Source: Hymenobacter terricola (GTDB taxonomy: Bacteria > Bacteroidota > Bacteroidia > Cytophagales > Hymenobacteraceae). Taken from it: a DNA stretch of 64,000 nt. The notes below the pieces were generated by a model. It was given only the letters and a program-made list of their open reading frames with translations. It was not told where the DNA came from and made no database searches. The stretch spans positions 17,565 to 81,564 of the forward strand of contig NZ_JAGEMO020000042.1 in assembly GCF_017921975.2 (NCBI RefSeq), given 5' to 3'. The position numbers and the translations under genes were made by a program. Of the stretch, positions 17,689-25,572 are shown one piece after another (positions within the stretch are counted from its first letter, which is position 1; every line of letters begins with the position of its first letter).

Positions 17689-17865
17689 CGACTGCTCCCT
17701 GGCGGCATCCCAAAAGCTATGTTACCGAAATGTTATCAGCACTCCGGCGGGTATCAACCCCAGACTCTGGGCGTCCCAAAAACTGCCTTTCGTCGCGTGC
17801 CAATGCCAGATAACTGCGGCTTTCCGAAATCTGCGCCAACCAGGAACTGCTCTAAATTGCGCCTC

Positions 17866-18246
17866 ATGGAATACGTAGTAGCTGGCATTTTTCTGGCCGT
17901 CTTTGCTCGGGTGGCATCTCGGGTGTTCTACGCTGCACGTGCGCGGCATCCGCACTGCCGGAACCATTGTCGAAGTGGTGCGGGACGCTTCCGGTGAAGG
18001 CGGCGACACTTTTAAGCCGGTGGTGGCTTTCACTACGAAACAGGGTACCCAAATAGTGGCCGAAAGCTTCTACGGAACAGCCGAAGCCGGCTCGTATTTC
18101 CGCATCGGACAGCAGGTTGACATTCTCTACTCCGCTAGAAACCCCCGGTTTTCGCTATCGCGGGATACGACGTTTCAGCCCTGCTCATCCTGGGTTTACT
18201 GGCGGCCGGGGTTTTCGGAGTGCTCTATTATCACAGCATCAAATAG
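17866..18246 (+). pseudogene. DUF3592 membrane protein gene with two frameshifts
   Basis: Three pieces in two frames make one DUF3592-type protein of about 127 residues. Frame 1 from the ATG at 17866 gives MEYVVAGIFLAVF, a membrane segment. Removing one T from the run at 17902-17904 joins it to LLGWHLGCSTLHVRGIRTAG and the soluble domain VPGTIVEVV-like to VDILYSARNPRF. Near 18160-18175 the frame returns to the first one and gives ALLILGLLAAGVFGVLYYHSIK then TAG at 18246, a second membrane segment. The order TM, extracytoplasmic domain, TM is the family design. Either the gene is decayed or the sequence has two compensating single-base errors. Another DUF3592 gene is at 55138. Confidence 0.65.
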
Positions 18247-18328
18247 CTCGATACCGCCGAAGCTGAACACCTGACTGCACTTGGGAGTATAGCCTCACAC
18301 CTAGCGCTTCTTCTTTGTTGCTTACCTA

Positions 18329-19537
18329 ATGGCCCCTTCCTCCTCTCTCGTCGACTTACCACTTTCAGCTATAGCACCCAAGCCTGCGCCGATTAATACG
18401 CTTACCGTATTCAATCCGATTTTGTCGGCTGAAGATGCAGTAGCCGTCGCCGCGCAGTTAGCGCCACAGCTTTTTGCCCAAGCGGCCGAAACCGACGTGG
18501 AAGGCGGATTTCCCACCCAGGAATTTGGCTGGCTGCAGGCGGCGGGCCTGCTCACAGCAGTGTTGCCGCCCGCGCTAGGCGGCGCAGGACTCGATGCTCC
18601 GGCCGCTACGCTGCCGCTGCTGCAGGTATTGCAGCACGTTGGGCGGGGCAATCTGGCCGTGGGCCGCGTCTACGAAGGCCATGTAAATGCCTTGGTGCTC
18701 ATTCAGCAGCTGGGCAGCCCGGCGCAGGTGAAGCAATATGCGGCCGATGCCCGCGCCGGGCGTCTATTTGGTGTGTGGAACACCGAAGACCCGGCCCAAG
18801 GCGTGCACCTCGAAGCCCTGCCCAACGGCCGCTACCGCCTGCGCGGGGCCAAAACCTTTGCCTCGGGGGCCGGCCACCTGGCGCGGCCGCTCATCACCGG
18901 GGCCTTGCCCGACGGGCAGGGCTGGCAACTATTCGTGCTGCCCGCCAACCACCAGCCGCCAGCGCTGGACCGCTCCTTCTGGCGGCCGCTGGGCATGCGG
19001 GCCACCGCCAGCTTCCGGGCCGATTTGACGGGGCTGGAAATTGGGCCGGAGGACTTGATTGGGCCGCCGAATGCGTATTATCAGCAGCCGGCCTTTAGTG
19101 GCGGGGCCATCCGGTTTGCAGCCGTGCAGTTGGGCGGTGCCGAGGCTCTTTTTGAAGAAACCCGCGATTTTCTGCGTGGCCTGGGCCGTATCGATGACCC
19201 TTACCAGCGCCAGCGGCTGGGTGAAATGGCCATTGGCCTGGAAAGTGGCCGCCAGTGGCTGCGCGGAGCCGCCGGGCACGCCGCCCGCGCCGGCGCCACC
19301 GCGCCCGAAGGGGCCGAAGCCACGGTGGCTTACGCCAATATGATGCGCACCGCCATCGAAAAAATCTGTCTCGATATGCTGCAGCTGGCCGAGCGCAGTG
19401 TGGGGGCCCGCGGCCTGCTCCAGCCGCTGCCCTTCGAGCGCCTGCACCGCGACCTGACTCACTACCTCCGCCAGCCCGCGCCGGATGGGACCCTGGCCGA
19501 CGTGGGCCGGTTTGTGCTGGAAGGCAGGAATTTCTAA
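18329..19537 (+). CDS. Acyl-CoA dehydrogenase family protein
   Basis: 402 residues with the acyl-CoA dehydrogenase fold: N-terminal helical domain (LGGAGLDAPAATLPLLQVL), central beta domain (GVWNTEDP, RLRGAKTFASGAGH) and C-terminal helical domain ending RPDLTHYLRQP-like. The usual catalytic Glu segment is not obvious, so it could be a dehydrogenase with a different base or a flavin monooxygenase-like member. It is the first gene of a four-gene set with a PIG-L deacetylase, a NodS-like methyltransferase and a GT2 glycosyltransferase, which suggests it modifies a lipid or acyl chain of the same product rather than acting in beta-oxidation. That role is inference. Confidence 0.85.
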   Translation: MAPSSSLVDLPLSAIAPKPAPINTLTVFNPILSAEDAVAVAAQLAPQLFAQAAETDVEGGFPTQEFGWLQAAGLLTAVLPPALGGAGLDAPAATLPLLQVLQHVGRGNLAVGRVYEGHVNALVLIQQLGSPAQVKQYAADARAGRLFGVWNTEDPAQGVHLEALPNGRYRLRGAKTFASGAGHLARPLITGALPDGQGWQLFVLPANHQPPALDRSFWRPLGMRATASFRADLTGLEIGPEDLIGPPNAYYQQPAFSGGAIRFAAVQLGGAEALFEETRDFLRGLGRIDDPYQRQRLGEMAIGLESGRQWLRGAAGHAARAGATAPEGAEATVAYANMMRTAIEKICLDMLQLAERSVGARGLLQPLPFERLHRDLTHYLRQPAPDGTLADVGRFVLEGRNF

Positions 19538-19571
19538 GTAGTCGTTCAACAGTAACCAGGTCATCAGTCGC

Positions 19572-19632
19572 TGGTTGTTAGTTATTGGTCAATGAGTCGT
19601 CTAAACACCAACATCTAATAACCAATAACTTA
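19572..19632. repeat. Heptamer-type inverted repeat between acyl-CoA dehydrogenase and deacetylase genes
   Basis: GTTATTGGT on the left (19581-19589) pairs with ACCAATAAC on the right, within longer TTGTTAG-like runs. The arms are shorter and less regular than in the other copies. It sits in the gap between two genes that probably belong together. Confidence 0.55.
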
Positions 19633-19663
19633 ATCGGACTTATTGTTTCATTTATGCTTCGCC

Positions 19664-20434
19664 ATGACTGAAAATGCACCTCCTTTTGCTTCCTGCCCGT
19701 TATGCCCCAAAAGCTTCGTAACAGGTTTAGGTTCAACGGTGGTTGTGGCCCCGCACCCCGACGACGAGACCCTGGGCTGCGGCGGGCTCCTGGCGTTGCT
19801 GCGCCGGGCCGGCCAGCCCGTGGCTGCGGTGCTGGTGAGCGACGGCAGCATGTCGCATCCTGCTTCGAAATTATTTCCGGCCCCCGCCCGGCAGGCCGTG
19901 CGCGAAGCCGAATTTCACCACGCCCTCCGCATTCTAGGCCTTGCTGAGGGTGCACCGCTCCTGCTGGGCCTGCCAGATGGCCAAGTGCCCGGCACTGCCA
20001 GTGAACCCGGTTTTGTGCCGGCGGTGGCGCGGCTGCGCGAGTTTCTGGAAATCCACAAAGCCACCACCGTATTGGTGCCCTGGCGGCGCGACCCGCACCC
20101 CGACCACCGCGCTACCAGCCAGCTGGTGCAGGCGGCGCTGGCCGTCCTGCCGCACTCACCGCGCCGTATTGAGTACGTGGTGTGGGCCTGGCAACGGGCC
20201 GCCCCGGAGGACTTGCCCACGGCCGCAGATGCGGTACGTGGCTTTCGACTGGATATTGGGACGGTAACGGCGTTGAAGCAACGGGCCATTGCCGCGCACC
20301 GCTCGCAGGTAGCCCCCGGCGTGTTCACCGATGACCCCGCCGGCTTTCTGTTATCAGACGAAATGCTGGCGCATTTTGCCATTCCGTACGAAGTGTTTTT
20401 TGAAGCCTTGAGCCATGAATCAGAATCAGCCTAA
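19664..20434 (+). CDS. PIG-L/LmbE family deacetylase
   Basis: 256 residues. The family removes N-acetyl groups from GlcNAc-type sugars (PIG-L in GPI anchors, MshB and BshB in thiol synthesis). The zinc motif is APHPDDE at 29-35 with H31, D33 or D34 as ligands, and a second region PWRRDPHPDHRATSQL carries the HxxH-type ligands. Cytoplasmic, no signal peptide. The last 20 bases overlap the start of the methyltransferase gene, pointing to coupled translation. Its partner genes suggest an amino-sugar substrate made by the GT2 enzyme. The ATG at 19664 is preferred to an upstream in-frame TTG. Confidence 0.9.
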   Translation: MTENAPPFASCPLCPKSFVTGLGSTVVVAPHPDDETLGCGGLLALLRRAGQPVAAVLVSDGSMSHPASKLFPAPARQAVREAEFHHALRILGLAEGAPLLLGLPDGQVPGTASEPGFVPAVARLREFLEIHKATTVLVPWRRDPHPDHRATSQLVQAALAVLPHSPRRIEYVVWAWQRAAPEDLPTAADAVRGFRLDIGTVTALKQRAIAAHRSQVAPGVFTDDPAGFLLSDEMLAHFAIPYEVFFEALSHESESA

Positions 20435-21011
20435 CACTCTGCCGCCGGAATATTTCGACCAGGTGTACCAAGCCAATCGGGACCCGTGGAATTTTGAAAC
20501 CAGCCTTTACGAGCGCGAGAAGTACGCCGCTACTCTGGCGGCCTTGCCGCGCCCGCAATATCCTGAAGCCTTTGAAATCGGGTGTTCGCTGGGGGTGCTC
20601 ACGGCGCAGTTGGCGCCGCGCTGTGGCCACCTGCTGGCAGTGGATGTGAGCGAGGCGGCGCTGGCGCAGGCCCGCACGCGTTGTGCCGGCCTGGCCCAGG
20701 TAGAGGTGCGGCTGATGCGGGTGCCGGAGGAATTCCCCAGCCAGCAGCTCAACCTGATTGTATTGTCGGAAGTGGGCTACTACTGGTCACCAGCCGACCT
20801 GGCCCGCGCGGCCGACCAAATTGTAGCAGGGCTACTGCCCGGCGGCCAGCTGCTGCTGGTGCACTGGACGCCACCCGTGCACGACTACCCGCTGACCGGC
20901 GATGACGTGCACGAATTCTTCCTGGCCAAAACTGACGAGAGCGGCCCCCTACGCCACCTCACCGGGCAACGGCACGAAAACTACCGGCTCGACTTACTGG
21001 AAAAACGCTGA
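20415..21011 (+). CDS. NodS-like SAM-dependent methyltransferase
   Basis: 198 residues with a Rossmann methyltransferase fold. The N-terminus YFDQVYQANRDPWNFETSLYEREKY is typical of the NodS family, whose founding member N-methylates a deacetylated chitooligosaccharide. The SAM motif is AFEIGCSLGVLTAQLA near 55-70, followed by LLAVDVSEAAL. The start lies inside the end of the deacetylase gene. Because a deacetylase would make the free amine that an N-methyltransferase uses, the pair makes chemical sense. The true substrate here is unknown. Its 3' end overlaps the convergent glycosyltransferase gene by 53 bases. Confidence 0.88.
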   Translation: MNQNQPNTLPPEYFDQVYQANRDPWNFETSLYEREKYAATLAALPRPQYPEAFEIGCSLGVLTAQLAPRCGHLLAVDVSEAALAQARTRCAGLAQVEVRLMRVPEEFPSQQLNLIVLSEVGYYWSPADLARAADQIVAGLLPGGQLLLVHWTPPVHDYPLTGDDVHEFFLAKTDESGPLRHLTGQRHENYRLDLLEKR

Positions 21012-22269
21012 CCTGCGGCAGCGAAATGGCTGCCGGCTCATCTGGCTGCGGCTCGTAGTGTTTGATGAGCCGCGGTAGCTCCCGCAACGCCAGCGACAGG
21101 GGCACCGGCAACACGCGGGGCACCTGGCCGTTTTCCACCACCCAGTCCCAGAGCTTGCCAAAGGCCTCCGTACGCCGCACCCGCGCCAGCAGGACGGCAG
21201 CTGGCAGGCCCAACCGGGCAGCCAGCGCCCCGGCCTGGTGCGTGGGCTGGCTGGCCCAATACGCCCGCAGCTGGCGGCGCACCAGCCACAGCACCGCCAG
21301 CTGGGCGGGGTTATCAACGTGCGGCTCACGCTGCTGGCGGCTCATGTTCAGCCATTCGCGCAATTGCCACGACAGCCCCACCTCAACCCGGCCCTGCCGC
21401 CGCGCCGAGGTGAGCACCTGCACGTGCGGGCTGTGGCGAAGGCCCAAATCGTGTCGGCGCAGGGCCTGGCACAGGGCTTCGTCTTCCAGAAACCGTACTT
21501 CGGGCAGGCCGCCCACCTGGCGGTAGGCGCGGGCCGTGAGGGCCAGGCTGGCCCCAAAATGCTGGTGGTGGCGGGGCCAGGGGTCGATGGCCGCCGGGTC
21601 GAGCAGGTCTTCGAGGCGGGCACACAGCTGGCGGTAAGCCGCGTCGCGCACCTGAATCCGGCGCAGCGGCAGCAAAGCCCGGCCGCTGATTTCGGCGAGG
21701 ATGCGGCCGCCCACGGCGTCGGCCCCCGCCATAATTTCGGCTTGAATAGCGGCCAGCCAGGTGGGGGCTACGCGGGTGTCGGCATCGGTGCTGGCAATGA
21801 CGCCAGCGGGGCGGCCCACTTGCTCCAGGCGGGCACAGGCTTCGTCCATCAGCAGGCGGCGGGCACGGCCCACGTGGGCCTTGGCGGCGGGCAGGCACAG
21901 CTCGGCGGCATGCAGCACCAGATGCGGCAACCGCTGCGCCTGCTGGCGCACCACGGCCGCCGTGGCATCGGTGCAATTATTGGCCAACACAATGACTTCG
22001 AAACTGGCCGGCGGCAAGGGCTGGCCCCGCAAACCGGTTTGGGCCGCTAGTGCGGCCAGGGTGGCGGGCAGGTTCGCTACTTCGTCTTTGGCCGGGACAA
22101 TGACGCTGATTAGCAGTTCGGGGTGGGGTGGTGGCAGCTGCTGGTGCAGCAGGGTGGCGCAACGGCCCCGGCGCAGCCCCACAGGCAACACAGAAATGAG
22201 TGGAAGACTGGGAGCGGGAGCCGTGGCCTCGTGAGCAGAGAGGAAACGGGCAGGCGAAGCATGAGTCAT
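20959..22269 (-). CDS. Family 2 glycosyltransferase
   Basis: 436 residues. The GT-A nucleotide-sugar domain begins LLISVIVPAKDEVANLPATL near residue 55, with FEVIVLANNCTD and a DxD-type ASTDADTRV near 165. Acceptor-side motifs GASLALTARAYRQVGG and FLEDEALCQAL follow, as in GT2 enzymes related to hopene or chitooligosaccharide synthases. No multi-pass membrane region, only mild hydrophobic stretches at the C-terminus. The ATG at 22269 is chosen over the frame opening at 22338, which lacks family similarity. It converges on the acyl-CoA dehydrogenase/PIG-L/NodS-like set and overlaps the end of the last gene, a layout that keeps the four together. Confidence 0.87.
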   Translation of the reverse strand: MTHASPARFLSAHEATAPAPSLPLISVLPVGLRRGRCATLLHQQLPPPHPELLISVIVPAKDEVANLPATLAALAAQTGLRGQPLPPASFEVIVLANNCTDATAAVVRQQAQRLPHLVLHAAELCLPAAKAHVGRARRLLMDEACARLEQVGRPAGVIASTDADTRVAPTWLAAIQAEIMAGADAVGGRILAEISGRALLPLRRIQVRDAAYRQLCARLEDLLDPAAIDPWPRHHQHFGASLALTARAYRQVGGLPEVRFLEDEALCQALRRHDLGLRHSPHVQVLTSARRQGRVEVGLSWQLREWLNMSRQQREPHVDNPAQLAVLWLVRRQLRAYWASQPTHQAGALAARLGLPAAVLLARVRRTEAFGKLWDWVVENGQVPRVLPVPLSLALRELPRLIKHYEPQPDEPAAISLPQVSVFPVSRAGSFRAVAR

Positions 22270-22477
22270 TGGCCCGGTGTACGCTGCATTCCGCGAAAGG
22301 ATAAAGCGCTGCTTATAGTTGCGGAAGGGCCTTTTCAACCCAATGCAACCTCGGCTTCCGGCTCGCTTCTCATTATCAGCGGGAATTCCGGGATTGCGGC
22401 GGCGCTTAACTAAACTGCCTCCCTCACATTTATTTTTTCGCGGGCAACCGGCACCGGGGGCCGGCCTTCAATCCCAC

Positions 22478-22517
22478 AAAAAAGCCCCTTCCTGAAAGAC
22501 AGGAAGGGGCTTTTTAA
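22478..22517 (-). terminator. Rho-independent terminator after the outer membrane barrel gene
   Basis: AAGCCCCTTCCTG pairs with CAGGAAGGGGCTT around a short loop. A-rich sequence on the left gives a T run on the minus strand, right after the stop of the gene ending at 22534. T run on the right as well, so it could also work on the plus strand. Confidence 0.85.
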
Positions 22518-22533
22518 ATTAGCCTGCCACAAG

Positions 22534-23784
22534 TTAAAAGGCCTCGCCAATGGCAAACAGGATGCCCGGCGAACTGCCCGTGCCGCCGGCATAGTCGAGG
22601 CGCAGGTTCACCCGGTCGCGCCGGATGAAATTGAAGCGAATGCCCGCCCCACCAGCGTATTTGGTGTCGCTGAGGCTGAACTTATCGATGTATTGATTCA
22701 CGTTGCCGACGCCGCCAAAAACAGCGCCATCGATGCGCGTCAACACTTTACTGTTGGAGTTTGGAAACAGTTTCTGGCGAATTTCAGCCTGAAACATAAT
22801 CATCTGGCGGTCACGAAAGCGCTGCTCGTAGATGCCGCGCAGCAGGTTGGCGTTGTTGTAGAGCGTGCCGCCCAGGTTAGCGCCCAGGCCGGCCAGCTCC
22901 CGAAAAGGAACGTCGCCGGTTTGGAATTGCCCCAGGAACTGCAGCGCCAGAATAGTCTTGGTCGACACAATGGGCTGGAAGTGGCGGGCATCGAGCTGGT
23001 AGCGCACGAAGCGGTAGTCGGACCCCAGGCCGGAACCGTTGAAAGTGGCCCCAAAATCCAGCAAATCGCCGTGGAAGGCAGCCAAAGGCACATCACGCGT
23101 GTCGTAGGTGATAACCGGCCCCAGGCCCGAGATGCGCGTGTCGTGCCGCTCCCGCTCCGTAAGGCGCAGGTCGGTGTAGAATACGTTGGGCGTGGTCCCA
23201 TCGGTGGCTTTGGTAGGCGCGCTCACCTGGGTGATGTTGGTTAGCCGGTACTGCGCGCCAAAAAACAGCTTGGGCGCAATCTGCTTTTGCAGGCGTTGGT
23301 TGATGATGAACAGCTTATAGTCCGTCTCCGACTCGTTGGCACTGGTCGATTTCGGCCCCGTGCCGTAGTAGTACAGCAAAATATCATAGGCGCTGATTTC
23401 GCCATTGAGGTAGAATTTTTCGCCGGGCGTGTACACCGAATGCACCAATTGTATCAGCGACTGGCCTTTTTGGGTTGTCCAGTACTGAACCCGGGCGTTG
23501 GAGGGCCGGGTGAGGGTGTCGGCCGAAAAACGGCCGCTCAGCAAAGCTCCCAAGCCGTAGCCAAAGCCGGTTTCGGCCTGATAAAATATCACCGGAATGG
23601 GCAGCAGGGTCAGCGTCTTGTTTTTCCCAATCTGACCAAATGACTTGGTGCCACGCGGTTGCAGAGCCAGCGGAGCGGGGCCTGTGCTGGGGGCCTTAAC
23701 TACTGAATCGGGGGAAGCCGCCGGTTGGGCAGCAGCAGTGAAAGCCAGCCCGGTCAGAAGCAGGGCTGCGAGAGAAAATCGCAT
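22534..23784 (-). CDS. Omp85-like outer membrane barrel protein (surface antigen family)
   Basis: 416 residues. Signal peptide about 1-19 (LLLTGLAFTAAAQ). After a Pro/Ser-rich linker the protein is a run of amphipathic strands and ends with IGEAF, a C-terminal Phe as in outer membrane barrels. FGYGLGALLSGRF, VITYDTRDVPLAAFHGDLLDFG and GGAGIRFNFIRRDRVNLRLDYAGG match the barrel half of BamA/TamA-like surface antigens; the G-x-G and RLDYA segments are typical. There are no POTRA domains, so it is not BamA itself. Function unknown, probably a transporter or patatin-associated type barrel. A strong terminator follows. Confidence 0.85.
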   Translation of the reverse strand: MRFSLAALLLTGLAFTAAAQPAASPDSVVKAPSTGPAPLALQPRGTKSFGQIGKNKTLTLLPIPVIFYQAETGFGYGLGALLSGRFSADTLTRPSNARVQYWTTQKGQSLIQLVHSVYTPGEKFYLNGEISAYDILLYYYGTGPKSTSANESETDYKLFIINQRLQKQIAPKLFFGAQYRLTNITQVSAPTKATDGTTPNVFYTDLRLTERERHDTRISGLGPVITYDTRDVPLAAFHGDLLDFGATFNGSGLGSDYRFVRYQLDARHFQPIVSTKTILALQFLGQFQTGDVPFRELAGLGANLGGTLYNNANLLRGIYEQRFRDRQMIMFQAEIRQKLFPNSNSKVLTRIDGAVFGGVGNVNQYIDKFSLSDTKYAGGAGIRFNFIRRDRVNLRLDYAGGTGSSPGILFAIGEAF

Positions 23785-23902
23785 GAGAGCAGAGGGATGA
23801 AAAACAAATGAATTGCCTTATCAACGGATTACGCCCCCTTACGGTTGGAGTATCACGCGTATTCCCAACGGCCAGCCATGGCGTGTCGTATGCTTTTTCG
23901 GG

Positions 23903-24223
23903 TTATTCGTCAATGAGCAAGCGTTTTAGCGCGTGCCCGCGGCCCAGGTGTTCGGCCACCAGCTCGGCGGCATCGGCGGGGCGCACGTTGCCATATACCG
24001 TGCCTTCGGGGTACACGATAAGGGCCGCACCGTGCCCTTTTTTGCACTGCCTGCAGAGGTCGAGGCAATCGCAGGTTTGGATTTGGGTGCGCTGCTTGTG
24101 GCCGTCGACCACTTGCTTCTTCAGGCCCTGGTGCTTCACCTCCTTCTTCAGGGCTTTGGCCACGGCCTCGCCCACGCCCGATTTCTGGTTGACGCACACG
24201 AAAAGGCGACGGTCAGTATTCAT
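23903..24223 (-). CDS. (2Fe-2S) ferredoxin domain protein, thioredoxin-like
   Basis: 106 residues. Starts MNTDRRLFVCVNQKSGVG and carries Cys residues in VCV, QTCDCLDLCRQCKKG, then GAALIVYPEGTVYGNV. This is the pattern of thioredoxin-like 2Fe-2S ferredoxins (NuoE-C-terminal type), where four Cys bind the cluster. Usual members read CxGxCxxGP near the second pair; here the segment is CLDLCRQCKKGHG, with extra Cys. Likely a small cytosolic electron carrier. It is downstream of the outer membrane barrel start, 79 bases divergent spacing from nothing else, and followed by the ArsR gene upstream. Confidence 0.78.
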   Translation of the reverse strand: MNTDRRLFVCVNQKSGVGEAVAKALKKEVKHQGLKKQVVDGHKQRTQIQTCDCLDLCRQCKKGHGAALIVYPEGTVYGNVRPADAAELVAEHLGRGHALKRLLIDE

Positions 24224-24301
24224 CAGGAAATAAAAATGTAGAATGCCCCATACCTAGCCCGGCTCCTGCCTTCTATGTCACGACGAAGGGCGGAGCTGGG
24301 C

Positions 24302-24691
24302 CTACGCGGGCCCGTGCCAGTGCCGGTTTTGCAGCTTATACGCGGCCAGCTCGCGGTTCGACCACAGGGTTTGGTACACCTGCTGGTCGCGGAGCAGCTG
24401 CGGGTCTTTTTCCATAAAGCCGAGCAACTCCTGCAGCAATTCAACCGCCTCTTCCTTCAGAAAGTAGTACATCCAGTTGTCGAGGCGGCGCACGTTCACC
24501 AAACCTGCATTCTTTAAGTACGATAATTGCCGGCTGGTTTTGGTTTGGGTGAAATCCAGCACTTGTTCCAGGTCAGCCACCACCATTTCGTGGTTGCGCC
24601 ACAGCAGATGCAGGATGCGCACGCGGCTTTCGTCGCCCAACGATTTAAAAAGTTGCTGCCCAAAAGCAACCGTGAAATGTTTCAAGCGCAT
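24302..24691 (-). CDS. ArsR/SmtB family transcriptional regulator
   Basis: 129 residues. Winged helix DNA-binding domain: LFKSLGDESRVRILHLL, then the recognition helix region FTQTKTSRQLSYLKNAGLVNVRRLDNWMYYFL. The metal-binding ELCVCDL motif of ArsR is absent (MVVADLEQVL), so the effector is not an obvious metal. The ATG at 24691 (MRLKHF) is preferred because the upstream extension has no similarity and would overlap the promoter. A TAACTTTG box lies 44 bases upstream. It could regulate the divergent gene at 24793 or the downstream ferredoxin-like gene. Confidence 0.88.
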   Translation of the reverse strand: MRLKHFTVAFGQQLFKSLGDESRVRILHLLWRNHEMVVADLEQVLDFTQTKTSRQLSYLKNAGLVNVRRLDNWMYYFLKEEAVELLQELLGFMEKDPQLLRDQQVYQTLWSNRELAAYKLQNRHWHGPA

Positions 24692-24734
24692 CTGCTGTCT
24701 GGGAAGGGAGTTCCGGCCTTCGGTTCTTTCCACC

Positions 24735-24742
24735 CAAAGTTA
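24735..24742 (-). promoter_or_regulatory. Bacteroidota -7 box for the ArsR gene
   Basis: TAACTTTG on the minus strand, 44 bases before the ArsR start. It sits back to back with the plus-strand box at 24767, so both promoters share a region of about 30 bases that the regulator could bind. Confidence 0.5.
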
Positions 24743-24766
24743 CAATCGACCCCGAACCCGGCGCCG

Positions 24767-24774
24767 TATATTTG
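24767..24774 (+). promoter_or_regulatory. Bacteroidota -7 box for the gene at 24793
   Basis: TATATTTG matches TAnnTTTG and lies 18 bases before the ATG at 24793, giving a very short leader. Confidence 0.5.
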
Positions 24775-24792
24775 TCCTTCCGCTCCCTGAAC

Positions 24793-25485
24793 ATGCCTGA
24801 TTTCTTGCGCCTTCGATTCCCTTCTTTGTTTTTTGCCGTGGCCTTGCTGGGCGTGCTGTTTTTGGCAGCGCCCTCGGCCCATGCCCAGGGCAAGCGTAAA
24901 ATCATTCAGTTCACGGGCATCGTGGCCACCGGCGACAGCCTGCTGGGCGTGCCCGGCGCCACCGTGTACGTGCCCAAAGCCGGCCGCGGCACCACTTCCA
25001 ATGCCTACGGCTACTTCTCGATGGCCGTGCTGGCCGGCGACAGCATCGTGATTCGCTCGCTGGGCTACGCCAACCAGACCATCATTATTCCGAAGGATTT
25101 CCAGCGCCAAAGCTACTCCGTCATCATCACGCTCAAAGAAGATGTCACCGTGCTGCCCGAGGTGCGCGTGTTTCCCTACACCACCGAGCGCGACTTCAAA
25201 AAGGCCTTCCTGGCCCTGCGCCTGCCCACCGAGCGCGGCAGCGCCGCCGCCGACAACCTGAACCAGGAGCTGATGAACCGCATTTTCCGGACCCAGCCCG
25301 TGGGCGCGGTAGCCAACTTCCGCCAGACCATGCAAACCCAGGCTTACGACCAGGACCGGCGCAACGGCATCGCCCCGAACCAATACTCCAACAATCCGCT
25401 GCTGAACCCCTTCAGCTGGCTGCAATTGATTCAGCAGGTGAAGAAAGGCGAGTTCAAGAAAAAGAACACCGACGACGACTACTAA
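24793..25485 (+). CDS. Secreted protein with carboxypeptidase regulatory-like domain
   Basis: 230 residues. Signal peptide about 1-31 (FFAVALLGVLFLAAPSAHAQ). Residues about 38-115 form a CarboxypepD_reg-like beta sandwich: FTGIVATGDSLLGVPGATVYV, then GTTSNAYGYFSMAVLAGDSIVIRSLGYANQTIII. Such domains usually open TonB-dependent receptors, but no receptor barrel follows. The second half is polar and predicted helical, with KKGEFKKKNTDDDY at the end. Widespread in Bacteroidota with unknown role, probably periplasmic. Divergent from the ArsR gene. Confidence 0.8.
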   Translation: MPDFLRLRFPSLFFAVALLGVLFLAAPSAHAQGKRKIIQFTGIVATGDSLLGVPGATVYVPKAGRGTTSNAYGYFSMAVLAGDSIVIRSLGYANQTIIIPKDFQRQSYSVIITLKEDVTVLPEVRVFPYTTERDFKKAFLALRLPTERGSAAADNLNQELMNRIFRTQPVGAVANFRQTMQTQAYDQDRRNGIAPNQYSNNPLLNPFSWLQLIQQVKKGEFKKKNTDDDY

Positions 25486-25572
25486 GCCGGCCGCGGGCAG
25501 GTTCATTGGCTGCACAGCAACCACTGCCCCCCTTTTCCGGTTACCATAGGGTTTGACCTTTGCTTCAACTCT

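Noticed and set aside
18329..22269. Literal Nod factor genes
   Set aside because: NodA, NodB and NodC themselves are absent and the deacetylase is the LmbE type. Only the chemistry is comparable.
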